Shown here piece by piece: positions 27,591 to 36,996 of a stretch of DNA of 36,996 nt. Position 1 is the first letter of the stretch, and every line of letters starts with the position of its first letter. The translations under genes were made by a program, and so were the position numbers. Source of the stretch: Silene noctiflora (lineage: Eukaryota; Streptophyta; Magnoliopsida; Caryophyllales; Caryophyllaceae); assembly GCA_009801015.1 (NCBI GenBank), contig VHZZ01009338.1:1-36996 (forward strand). The letters are read 5' to 3'. The notes under the pieces are model-generated. The model worked only from the letters and a program-made list of their open reading frames with translations. It did no database searches and was not told the DNA's origin.

Positions 27591-30500
27591 TCAACGAGGA
27601 TCAAGGGTGGAAATAGAAGCCTCATTTAAGGAAGTTTCATGGGACGAATAACTTTGCGTCGTATGAGAATCCGAGTGAAGACCCATGTCGCTGAGGATAA
27701 GGGGAGCTGCTCTTATCGGCTCTGCTATATCGACTGTATCGCTATTTAACATGAACACTACAGTAGACATGCTTGGTCTATGTCTTGGATCTTCTTCAAC
27801 ACATAACAAGGCGATTTTGATGCATCTTTGTATTTGATTTATGTGTCTTTCTATGTTGGATAGTGTTTGATCTACTACGTCCAAGACGCGACCATCAAGC
27901 CATTTCCTCCATGCCTGAAAAAAACACGAAATATCCTTTCTTTAGCCCGCGCTAATGTTGAACTATCGTACATAAATAGTAAGATAAACCAGGTTACGCA
28001 ATATGTCCCTGTAGAAGTAACAAATTCATCGTATTTAAAGAATGGAGGCAATCTGTTAAGAACTTACGTATGTAAGAAGATTTTCTTCATTCTCTCCGTC
28101 TGAAAATCGACTGATAATGTAGCCCGAAATAATTTCCAAAAGTATAACACCAAAGCTGAAGATGTCAGACTTCGTAGAGGAATGCCCGTGTTGCACATAT
28201 TCTATCGGCATGTACCCACTGCATTAGAACATATATACGGAGTATAAGTAATGAATTGAATAAGAAAATATATACGGAGTATATATAACTATATAAGTAA
28301 TATTTCGTGTTGATTTCAATTCTTACTAGGTTCCGGCAACTATAGTATCAACCTTAGTTTGATCTGCACGGACCAAACTTGCCGTCCTGAAATTTGAAAT
28401 CTTTGGATCCATTTGTACATCTAAGAGTATGTTGCTGGGTTTAAGGTCGCGATGAATAACCCTTACTTGAGAATCTTCATGTAAATACAGGAGACCTCGA
28501 GCAAGTCCGCTTATAATATGATACCTTGTTGGCCAATCTAGACTCGCTCGCTTGACCGGATCTACAAACGTATACAGAGTTATTGATAAAAACAGAGGTT
28601 CAAGTTATCGAAAGCTGTAAGATAAATAAGCTCAATTACCACATAAAAAGTCATGGAGACTTCCATTTGGAAGGAACTCGTAAACTAGAATCCGTGTGTC
28701 CTTTTCGACACAAGAGCCTAAGAATTTCACAAGGTTCTTGTGTTGGAAAGTGGCTGATAACCGGACTTCATTATCGACCTCTATTCTGCCCTCTTTACCT
28801 CCTTTGTTGAGCTTCTTAACCGCGATTTCTTGACCATCGGGAAGCACGCCCTGTGTAAGCATCACACCAACTTCAACAAAAAAAAAAAAAAAATAATAAT
28901 ACTCCGTATATAAATGTTAAAAAAACCTACGTTAAAGCGCTGTCTTGAGATATAAAAGAAAAAAAATATAAAAGAGACGATTATTTTGAGATATACTCCG
29001 TAAAAGAAAAAAAATACGGATAATATAAATGAAATGGACGGAGTAATACCTTAAAAATGGGGGTAGCACTACTACGATTACTACCAAGCCGCTTATCATC
29101 GGAGAAGTTATGAGTTGCAAATTGTATGGTGCTAAAATCAAGTTCCAGAGATTCTACAAGCTTAAAATGACCGTTACCTTCCAAAAACAAAGGTAGAGAG
29201 AACTATTGTTAGAGTATAAAATCGATTTTGATACTCTAATTATCGGCGTAAACTTTTGGTTGAGACGGTTTCTTGATATGGTATGAGAGTCATGTAACTA
29301 AAAGGTCACGGGTTCAAATTTAACAGCCCTCCATTTATAAAGTGAAATATATTAATCCCGATATGGGTTGAACTAAGCTGAACTGATTCTATTTCATTAA
29401 AAAATTTAAAATACCACATTTCTCTATGCAATTTCCCTCCATTTATAAAGTGGAATATATTAATCACGATATTGGTTGAACTAAACTGAACTGATTCTAT
29501 TTCATTAAAAAATTTAAAATACCACATTTCTCTAAGGCGAATTACAATGGACCTCGGTTTTTAAAATGGGTCAAGTATCATGTCCATATAAGACAAATAT
29601 GTTGCTTATTTATATATATTTTGTTTTTATTTTATTCTAACTACTTGATCTGTGCTAAAAATGATATATCCGGTTAAATGAGAAGGTGCACAAAAAATTA
29701 TATTCCAATGACAAAATATACCAAATTGACCAATAAAATGCATTTACACGTTAATTAAGTAGACAAATTAGTTAACATAAACTTTCTTTTTAATTATTGT
29801 GCTTTTTTAGATGGGCTTATATTTTGAAATAGAGAAATCCCCCTTACTATTAAGAGAACAAAAATTCTCAAAAGTTTTCCCTCCATCTACTTATATAAGA
29901 AAAGAAATGAAATTTTCTCATTAAACTATTATCTTTTTTTAAAGTATGATTTTTTCATTAAATTCTAAATTCTAATTATAATGTTTTAATCAAAAAAAAT
30001 AAAATAAAAGAGGTATAAAATTATAAAATACAAAATTGCTAATTTTACTTAGAAATGACTTGATACATACCTACACGGTATAAAACAATAAAATAAACTA
30101 ATATTATTAGTTTCGTGAAAAAACTTTATTAAGTTGCTTTTAAGAAAAGTTATAAATTGAAATCATTAACTTTGTGATAAAAAAAAATATCATGACATAC
30201 TCAATTTTTTTTATTATTTTTATAGTTTAATTTTTTTTTTCATATCAAAATACAATAAGGTGAAATAAGAAAATTTTAAGGTATAAATTTGGATTGAATA
30301 AGTAATAAGCTAAAACGTAAATACTCTATAAATACCGCGCATTTATGCGCGGGATTTATACTAGTTATTATCAACTTAAAATAATTGTCCACCTACCCTC
30401 TTTCCTCATATTTCTCTTTGATAAACCAAAGATAGCAGCAGCAATCAGCAAAAACGCCACTATAACCACAATAATAATCTTTATTTTGTATGCACCCTTC

Positions 30501-33500
30501 CTTTTTCCTGAAATTAGCAAACATATTTGTGACTTTCTTGTTTGACATAATAATATGACAAATAGTTGTGTATTTGTGTTAGATCGCACAGAGGCCTAGG
30601 CTACACCCGTCGAGGAAGAGAGAGTATCCACTTTATAAGTCCAATGAGGTTTCATCTCAAAACTCATTGGCAATGGGTGGAGTAGCCCGTTAGGTTATAA
30701 GCTAGATCATTTTTTTTGATACGGGTACGAGTCCGGATGATACGGGTGCGAGCCCTGATGATTCTACTGCTATTTCAATGGCCCTTATGTCATCATTAGG
30801 TTGGCCCAGTTCGACGTTCCAGTTGCAGGCCCAGTTCGTTTGCTTGGTCTCTTGCGTTGGTATCGTTTGAAGTATAAGTCGCCTGACTACTTTGCTTTTT
30901 TTTAATGAGTCAATAAAGGGGAATATTGATCCCTATTTGTACGTTGTTATTTGNTATTTATTTGGTTGTTTAATGGCCTTCAATTATTAGAATTAATGGC
31001 CTTAATTAGCACTTTTAATTTTGTCATTAGGAGCCCTTGTAATGGCCGTGAACGGTTGTTTGGAGGACTATTTATGGTCTTGGATTTCTTTGTTATGATC
31101 ATTCAGTAATCATAAGAAAACTTCAGCTTGCTTGCTAGCTATTTTGTTCATATTCGACGCGTCTTGAATATCAACAATTGATCGTCTCAATAGGTCTTGA
31201 GATCGTCACTATTGATAAGTTATAGGTCTAACTTATCGATATTCTATCCTTTTATTTATTCCGCTGCAAATTCGTATCATAAGTGGTATCAGAGCTTCGG
31301 CTCTTGATTTCCTATAGTCGAGTCGATTCTAGGGTCTTGAGTTTCAAACATTCCAAACAAACAAAAAAAAAACAAAAAAAAAAAACACTCAAAATCATAA
31401 GAAAACTTCAGCTTGCTTGCTAGCTATTTTGTTCATATTCGACGCGTCTTGAATATCAACAATTGATCGTCTCAATAGGTCTTGAGATCGTCACTATTGA
31501 TAAGTTATAGGTCTAACTTATCGATATTCTATCCTTTTATTTATTCCGCTGCAAATTCGTATCATTTTTATATTTCTCTGATTTGGGAGACCTACATGTG
31601 ATTCTTCACAACTTGTGTTTAATTGTCGATATTTCTATGTTCACTATGTCATCATACACCCCAACTAATAAGAAAAATAAAATTAATAATATAGTTATAA
31701 ATAACTAAGCATAATCTATAATAATGGCCCTGTTTAATAATGAGCGGATTAATTTCAGCATAAGTGGATTATAAATGACAAATTTTATTAGAAGATTTGG
31801 CCAATATATTTTAATTAGAATGATTAGTTTTAGGTGGTGTTCGGTAACGGCATAATGGTAATTTTTAGCATATTCAAGACTTTTTACATGTTGGACAAAT
31901 CAATATGTCAACTTTAGTGTTTGGTAAACGTTATATTTCCATAAAATTCTTAGGTCTTCCAAGAGGACCATTAACGTGTCCTCCTTTGCCATTAATAAGC
32001 ATCCCCCTTATTATACTAAAAAAAAATAAGAATTACTAAAATGTTCCCGCCTAAATGAATTATTTTATAATTAGACTTTATCATTATGTTATATATCTAC
32101 AAGTGGGCTCAACTATTCCAAACAATAAATAACTTTATTACATTTAAAAAGGGCATAATATTTTTTCAATTTGTTTAGACATGCATATTAATAAGATATC
32201 CTTATTTTGTTAAATAAATGAAATTGAACTAATTAAACTATGATGTGATAGAAATATTTTACTGTTTTTTATTTGTAAAACTAAACATAATAGTCATGAA
32301 CACTTTTTTAGCAAATACTTTCTAAATAATTCTACTATTCTGTCTTTTAATACAAACTTATATACTACAAATTAATAGTATTCATATATATTTTTACTTC
32401 TAAAACGTGCAAACGTACGAATTATATACATTTTTCTTTCCCTTTAATTTAATATCTATCTCTGCTCCATATTATGTGAACCTTAAATTTTAAATTTTTT
32501 ATATAACATATACGGAGTACATAAGTATATTTATTACAACGCATATTTTATCTGATTGTATTACAACTGTCATTACTTCATGTTTATATTACACCTTTAG
32601 TAGATATAGTGATATAACAACAATATTTCTTAAAATAAAGTTAATAATATAGTTTTAGTAAAACTGACAATCTTATAAGGAGTAAAATTGTTAAACCTTC
32701 TCTTATACCAAACATCAATAATAGTAAATTTTATGATTAAAGTTTAAATGGAGTTATACCAATAGTGAAATTGTTAAATTCTCTAATATCTCTATCTAAG
32801 AAACCGCGCATTCGTGGGGGATCTATATTAGTCATTTCTAATATTTTCCTTACATTTTTCTTATATTTATACCCAAAAATTCTAAGGTTCACCGGGTGTA
32901 CAAAAATATGGTACACCATAGCCAATGAGATGTCTTAATTTTTATTTTATTAAGATTATGTTCTATTATTTATGGAGAATTTATTCAATTCTAATAATCT
33001 CATTGAGTAGGGTGAACCATGACATGGTACACCCGGTGTACCGAAGAATTTCTCATTTATACCTTTTAAATTGAGATGATGCTTTCTATTGGTTAGGGAG
33101 GACACATTAATGATCGTCCTGAATATTAAAATAGCATAATTAGCATATTGGATAGTATATTCTAAAATTAGACGGTTTGTTAATTAAAGTACTCCGTGAT
33201 AATTATTTCAATCAATTTTTTTCCCGGACTTCTCAATGCATCAATCTTTACAATCACCACCACTGCACCACCTCACCCGCAATTACCACCCATTGGCTTG
33301 CGCAGCTAAGCTAGTAGACGGAAAGTTTTAGGAGTACAAAAAAAACATGGTGAGTTACGCAACAACATGGTCTGGCGAGTTCTCCAACACCTTGTGATGA
33401 TGAGATTTTTTTTTAAAGGAAGATCAAGGTGAACACGATATCAAGGCAAACCCATGAAAATACCCCTTTACTCAAAGAAAAATGACACTATGTAATATTA

Positions 33501-35521
33501 ACACTCTTAATTATATATGTTCATTCTTGAAGTCAGTGGGGATTCAATGGAACCCCATGAACCCCTATTAAAAACGCCACTGAATGTACCCCTTATTGTT
33601 CAATGGATTATCTCGGAACAAGGGTAACTTTTTGATTGACTGATTTTTCTTCCGTGCTTGTGCTCCAATCATATTATTTACAATTGCATGAGGGTATTAC
33701 AAATAGTAAGAGACTAAGATTTGTAGGAGATTATCATGCAATGAATTATATTAGTAGTAGAGATTATCAAATGGCCCAAATTCATTGGCCTGGCCCGACC
33801 CAGTCCACTTTTTAGAGGACTTGGGCCTTTTATTTTGGCCCAAAAAAGCCTATGAGCGGTTCAAAAAAGCCCAAAATTTTAGTAATGACTTTTGAGTTAC
33901 TCACTAACTTGTATAACTACCTCAAGAGTAAAGGCAGTTACAATTTACAAATGTCATTCTCTACTCCCTCCGTCCCGGTCATTTGTTCTTCTTTTTCATT
34001 TTGGGTGTCTCAGTCAATTGTTATCCTTTCTATTTTAGGATTGAATTTGATGGATAATTTGATCTTTCACGTTCAAGTTAGTCCACTCGTCATCTTATAA
34101 TTGACTCTCTCCTCTTTCCTTGGTCTTTGTGCCAAAAGCAAAGGACAACAAATCACCGGAACGGAGAGAGTATATCATAAAAATTGAAATTATTATCCTA
34201 CCACTACTACCACGACCATCACCACCTCACCAACATCAACATCATCTTACCCTCTTGACCTCTTCTCATGCGATATCACACGAAACCAGAGAATAATAAA
34301 GTGTCATTTGGTTGCCCCATTAAAAGTGGGTGAATTGGGAATTCACGTGAATTGGAAAAATGAAGGTTGAGTTTCCAATTCCTCCATTATGAAAGAATTT
34401 AATTACCTAGTCTCCCCTAGGTAGTTGGAAACTCCCGCATGAATCCAACTCCCGGATGTCAACCAAACAAGTTTTGGGCAATTCACATGAATTGAGCAAT
34501 TCACGTGTTTTGTAAAATCATGGGAAATTAATTCCCGTATGACAACCAAACGAGGCCTAAGTGTATATGTTGGAATTGTGTCCTAGACTCTATCGCAGCA
34601 AATTAATGAAACACCCTAACATAGAATAGGGAAACAAGTGGCCGGGACAGAGAATAAAAAACGTAAACAATTAGTTGAATGAGAGGGAGTATTACCCGCT
34701 TTTACCCCGTTACCGCCAGAATGATTGGCAGCTGCCGGTAGAGATGGTTGCAATGAGCCGTTACCAACCGAATTGAGTATTGGATAGTTCCCAAATTGTA
34801 CGAGGCAGAAGGGTCCATAAAATCCTGCTCCAGTGAAATTACTACAGCATTGCAGTAAACTGCTACCAGCCTGTTGCAGACAATTCGAGCATTCTACTGT
34901 CGATAAATCCGGGTTGCATTGAGCAACACCATAAACTTTAAGGTCATCAGTGACCTGTTCGACCCCATTCGAAAATTTATAACTCGAATTCCCAGCTGAT
35001 GTGCTACGTTGTAGTCGTCCGAGTAAAATACCCAGTGATTGTTTGATATCCCTAAGTTGAGGTCCCTGAATGTTCAATGGAGTCTGTGGTATTGAACAGT
35101 TAGGACTGTTCTCTCCGAAACTCGAAATGTCCTGACCCGAATAATGAAGCATACAGTTTCCAAAGTAATATCCAATGGCCTCCTTTTGTACGGGACAAAA
35201 CGCAGGGACGGTCAATGTTGCCTCATACAGACAACTCCCGCAATCAGAAGGAGAGTCATCGACTCTGCATATCGCGACTCCATACACTTTATCCGGGTCC
35301 TGCCCGACTGAGGACTTGTAGAATCCGTTTGTGATTTGAGTGTTTGATATTTTACTAAGAAGAGTCTTCAGATTTCTGTTGTAAGTACTACTGGTAGTAT
35401 AGTTTCCATTAGTGTCGGTGCATTTAGCACACTCAAGATTAGGTTGGGCAGCAGTAAAACCAATTTTTGACATACAAACTAGTAGCAAAATAAGAAGGTA
35501 GCATAAAGTTGAAAATCTCAT
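27591..35521 (-). CDS. Gene G: CRK with predicted pseudokinase domain, seven exons
   Basis: Minus-strand exons are 35521-34696, 30507-30397, 29177-29050, 28850-28640, 28561-28327, 28218-28068 and 27914-27591, giving 661 residues in one frame with CRK phases 1,1,0,1,2,0. MRFSTLCY starts the signal peptide (about 1-25). DUF26 motifs [13 protein letters not shown] and [13 protein letters not shown] are intact. Exon 2 gives the membrane span ([20 protein letters not shown]). In the kinase, [13 protein letters not shown] (343-355) replaces the usual LGxGGFGxVYK, so the glycine loop is gone. K367 and HRDLKPSN (462-469) are kept, DFG is NFR (482-484), and APE is PIE. Loss of the metal-binding Asp and the loop predicts little or no catalysis. 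Intron 1 (30508-34695, about 4.2 kb) is full of mobile elements. The frame is intact, so it may be a working pseudokinase receptor. Alternatively, the 34696-35521 exon is a separate secreted gene and the rest a decaying remnant. Confidence 0.75.
29178..29326. other. Repeat-like stretch in gene G intron 2
   Basis: The stretch cttttggttgagacggtttc (29250-29269) followed by ggtcacgggttcaaat (29305-29320) resembles dispersed tRNA-related or LINE/SINE-type repeats. A related ggttttggttgagatggttc lies in gene F intron 3 near 25217. The element is not delimited. Confidence 0.3.
29327..29534. repeat. Two-copy tandem repeat, 108-bp period
   Basis: Copy 1 (from 29327, ccctccatttataaagtg) and copy 2 (from 29435) run in parallel to ataccacatttctcta, with only a few substitutions. 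They lie in intron 2 of gene G. Close similarity suggests a fairly recent duplication. Confidence 0.85.
29838..30364 (+). mobile_element. Non-autonomous Helitron candidate, about 527 bp
   Basis: The 3' end has a perfect hairpin, ccgcgca-ttta-tgcgcgg, then gatttata and CTAG (ending 30364), followed by T. The 5' end is proposed at 29838 (TCCCCCTTACTATTAAGAG), preceded by A. Insertion between A and T, a 5' TC, a 3' hairpin and CTAG are the Helitron hallmarks. The interior is AT-rich and non-coding. It lies in intron 2 of gene G, and its 3' end stops 32 bp from the membrane-span exon. The 3' end is firmer than the 5' end. Confidence 0.65.
30717..31564. mobile_element. Fossil of a small LTR retrotransposon (Copia-like or TRIM-like)
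   Basis: A 563-bp LTR (30717-31279) begins TGATACG and ends CGTATCA, which are inverted repeats. A primer binding site, tggtatcagagc (31284-31295), complementary to initiator Met-tRNA, follows. A second, partial LTR copy occupies 31393-31564. The flanks share ttttt (30712-30716, 31565-31569) as a candidate target duplication. There is no coding region, so the element is a broken relic. The two LTR copies look identical over their shared 172 bp, which suggests a recent insertion. An unresolved base (n) occurs at 30954. Confidence 0.75.
31570..32803. other. AT-rich intronic DNA of gene G, no gene seen
   Basis: Very AT-rich sequence with no exon-like content. Words such as ggccctgtttaataatgagc (31726) and gtgttcggtaacg (31837) resemble MITE ends, but no pairs were matched. 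Confidence 0.4.
32804..32831 (+). mobile_element. Decayed Helitron-like 3' end
   Basis: The sequence ccgcgcattcgtgggggatc followed by tatattag and T closely matches the Helitron 3' end at 30337-30364, with a weakened hairpin and TTAG in place of CTAG. It appears to be an older member of the same family. The 5' end was not located. Confidence 0.45.
32874..33054. mobile_element. MITE with 9-bp target duplication (Mutator-like)
   Basis: Terminal inverted repeats of about 28 bp (caaaaattctaaggttcacc... against ...ggtgtaccgaagaatttctc) share the core caccgggtgtac. The element is flanked by exact 9-bp copies atttatacc (32865-32873 and 33055-33063). A 9-bp duplication is typical of Mutator-type transposition. 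It is 181 bp and non-coding. A shrunken relative lies at 88-131. Confidence 0.85.
33064..33963. other. Intronic DNA of gene G, nothing identified
   Basis: No exon-like sequence, terminal repeats or RNA gene was recognised. Short GC-richer words (ggcccgacccag near 33792) may be repeat-derived. Confidence 0.4.
33964..34170. mobile_element. Stowaway-type MITE, 207 bp
   Basis: The left end CTCCCTCCGTCCCGGTCA and the right end accggaacggagagag are flanked by TA (33962-33963, 34171-34172). It has the same length as the 5845-6051 copy and shares interior words (caattgttatcc; aaggacaacaaatcaccg), so both belong to one subfamily. It lies in intron 1 of gene G. Confidence 0.85.
34300..34557. mobile_element. 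Harbinger/Tourist-like MITE candidate, 258 bp
   Basis: The left end agtgtcatttggttg and the right end caaccaaacgaggcc are imperfect inverted repeats flanked by TAA (34297-34299, 34558-34560). Words such as gggaattcacgtgaattgg make the interior partly palindromic. The TAA duplication fits PIF/Harbinger-type MITEs. End matching is imperfect. Confidence 0.5.
34612..34689. mobile_element. Stowaway MITE fragment at the splice donor of gene G exon 1
   Basis: Read on the minus strand, intron 1 begins GTAA and within six bases enters TA-CTCCCTCTCATT, a Stowaway terminus. A second family motif, ggccgggacagag, lies at 34638-34650. The far end is not clear, so the start given is approximate. The insertion leaves the donor GT intact. 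Confidence 0.55.
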
Positions 35522-36172
35522 CTTGGTCCTCAAAATATTTTGTAAAATTTTAATTTTAGTTTTTCTGGTTTTGAAGTTCATATTGTATGGGCTATGGCTT
35601 ACAAAATTCTTGAAAAGGAAACAAAGACATGTTGATGTCACAAATTCTTATTTCGGACGGTCTTAACTTAGACGAAAAAAATGGTACCATTTAATAATAA
35701 AGAGTGGTAATTTAATCATAAAAACTTATAATAATGGTGGCAACTGTTTAACAATAAAATTATTTGTAATACTCTACTAAACCGAAGACATTATTTGGGT
35801 GGGTTAATCCCTTGAAGAGGTTCATTGATAAACTTAAATGACTAGTGCTTAAAGTGATTGAAAATACTACTCTTTTCTGATTATCCATGCAAAGATTACC
35901 GGAATGCGCATGATTGGGGACAAAATAAGCTGAAAAAGACCAATTTTGGCCGGGATGTTACATTATCATTTAATAATCGCATTTTATCCGTGTTAAGTTC
36001 AGACGAATATTGTCGTATGGGCAAATTCTCATTTAAGACGAGGATATCTGTCCTCGTAAGTTTTAGACGGGTGTGCAATATGCTCGTATGGGATGAGTAA
36101 GACAAAAAGAGAATGTATAAAGAAAAATACAAGATTTGTCATACATATTCTTATGCACAAATTCTCATTGAA
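35522..36172. other. Region upstream of gene G, no gene seen
   Basis: This should contain the gene G promoter. The open frame extends upstream to an ATG at 35641, but that start would bury the signal peptide, so ATG 35521 is preferred. No W-box core was noticed in the first 200 bp, unlike genes A-F. Confidence 0.4.
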
Positions 36173-36335
36173 GACGAGCACTATCTGTCACAAGGTGAAG
36201 ATGAATAGTGCCTCTCTCACAATATGCAAGTGGCACCAAACATGGATGCTCCATTTCCCACCCACTTGTCCTCCCACTTGTTTTATTGTGAGAGGGACAT
36301 TATCCATCTTCAGCTTGTGACGGATAGTGACCGTC
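36173..36335. mobile_element. MITE with about 48-bp inverted repeats, 163 bp
   Basis: The left arm gacgagcactatctgtcaca continues to cctctctcacaat. The right arm, attgtgagagggacattatc to gaccgtc, is its reverse complement with a few mismatches. The short centre is non-coding. No clear target duplication was identified, so the superfamily is unassigned. Confidence 0.75.
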
Positions 36336-36996
36336 ACAAACAAGACGTTGCAATTCTTATGAGATGATATTTAACTCCTTTTGATATTGAAATGGATATA
36401 CATCAATTTTAAGGAAGACTAGCTGCACCGTTTGAAATGAGACTTGTTAGTTGAATGTATTGGGATGGATGGGGACTGAGGTCACTGTCATAGTACAAAA
36501 AGTCTAGACTTGGTCATGAGCCACAAGAGTCTTGAGGTGACCCCATATGAGGAGGAAAGATCCTCTTTATTACCTAAAATGAAATGGAGAGTTTATTTTT
36601 TATTAATGGTCTAAATTGTATTCTGACAACATTTACCGGTGCTAAATTTAAGCATAAAAATAAAGGAATAATAAAGGTAAGAAAGTTAAATATTATTAAA
36701 TGAATTTGAGAGAGAAAATAAGAAAAAGAAATAAAGAAGATCCTAATAATTCGAATATGAATGGATACAAACATTAGACCATTCGCAATAGTGAAATCTC
36801 ACCAATTTTCAGCTTACACTTTTTTAGCTTTTATCTCTCCTATTTAACATCCACCTCATCTTTCCACTCACTATCAAAATTTATCAAAACACCTAAAAAA
36901 CACACCCACGTTAGCAATTACTCCACTTCTACTAAAATTAAATTGTTTATGTATTTGGTGGGTCTGCACTCCTAAAAATTGAATTGTTTATTCATT
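36336..36996. other. Non-coding right edge of the window
   Basis: AT-rich sequence with no exon-like content. From about 36777 (gaccattcgcaatagtg) it resembles one end of a dispersed MITE cut off by the window edge; the other end is not available. Confidence 0.35.

Noticed and set aside
27591-30589. Gene G left part as a separate kinase-only pseudogene
   Set aside because: The exon at 34696-35521 ends in phase 1 at a GT donor and continues in frame through 30507 and all later exons with CRK-typical phases, so one gene is the simpler reading. It stays as the stated alternative.
31284-31295. tRNA gene at the tggtatcagagc motif
   Set aside because: It is only the primer-binding sequence of the LTR fossil. 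No tRNA fold surrounds it.
35522-35641. Upstream ATG of gene G at 35641
   Set aside because: It would put about 40 polar and basic residues before the signal peptide. The ATG at 35521 starts directly at a typical secretory leader.

Overview
The window is nuclear DNA of a flowering plant, almost certainly a eudicot. It has spliced genes with GT-AG introns, AT-rich intergenic DNA, many Stowaway-type MITEs (ends CTCCCTCCGTCCCGG with TA target duplications) and cysteine-rich receptor-like kinases (CRKs), a family specific to land plants. The particular Stowaway ends and the frequent 'tactccgta/acggagta' motifs would fit Caryophyllales, but that is a weak guess.

The window is a CRK/DUF26 cluster. 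From left to right: 1-2217 is an AT-rich repeat block ending in a Helitron-like 3' end. Genes A (2354-5322), B (6921-10264) and C (11608-16206) are three closely related plus-strand CRKs with the same six-exon layout and related proximal promoters. Gene D (16731-18497) is a secreted double-DUF26 protein with a Ser-Pro tail and no kinase. Gene E (19675-22881) is a divergent CRK with the usual seven exons. Gene F (23680-26915) is another divergent CRK with an extra intron inside its first DUF26 domain. Gene G (27591-35521, minus strand) is a seven-exon CRK lying tail-to-tail with F. Its first intron is about 4.2 kb and is filled with mobile elements, and its kinase domain has lost the glycine loop and the DFG aspartate. 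The remainder, 35522-36996, is non-coding with one clear MITE.

I spliced every gene by hand. All seven give uninterrupted frames with GT-AG junctions and the conserved CRK intron phases: A 668, B 658, C 675, D 286, E 660, F 623 and G 661 residues. No prediction tool or alignment was run. CRKs are plasma-membrane proteins whose paired DUF26 domains face the apoplast and whose Ser/Thr kinase faces the cytosol. The family is linked to pathogen, oxidative-stress and salicylate responses, and W-box cores (TTGAC) lie upstream of genes A-F. A plausible reading is a locus grown by tandem duplication that holds active receptors (A, B, C, E, F), one secreted DUF26 protein (D) and one predicted pseudokinase receptor (G).

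Mobile-element content is high and mostly intronic: Stowaway MITEs, a nested MITE pair in intron 1 of C, a Helitron candidate in intron 2 of G, and in intron 1 of G an LTR-retrotransposon fossil, a 9-bp-TSD MITE, a Harbinger-like MITE and more Stowaway copies.
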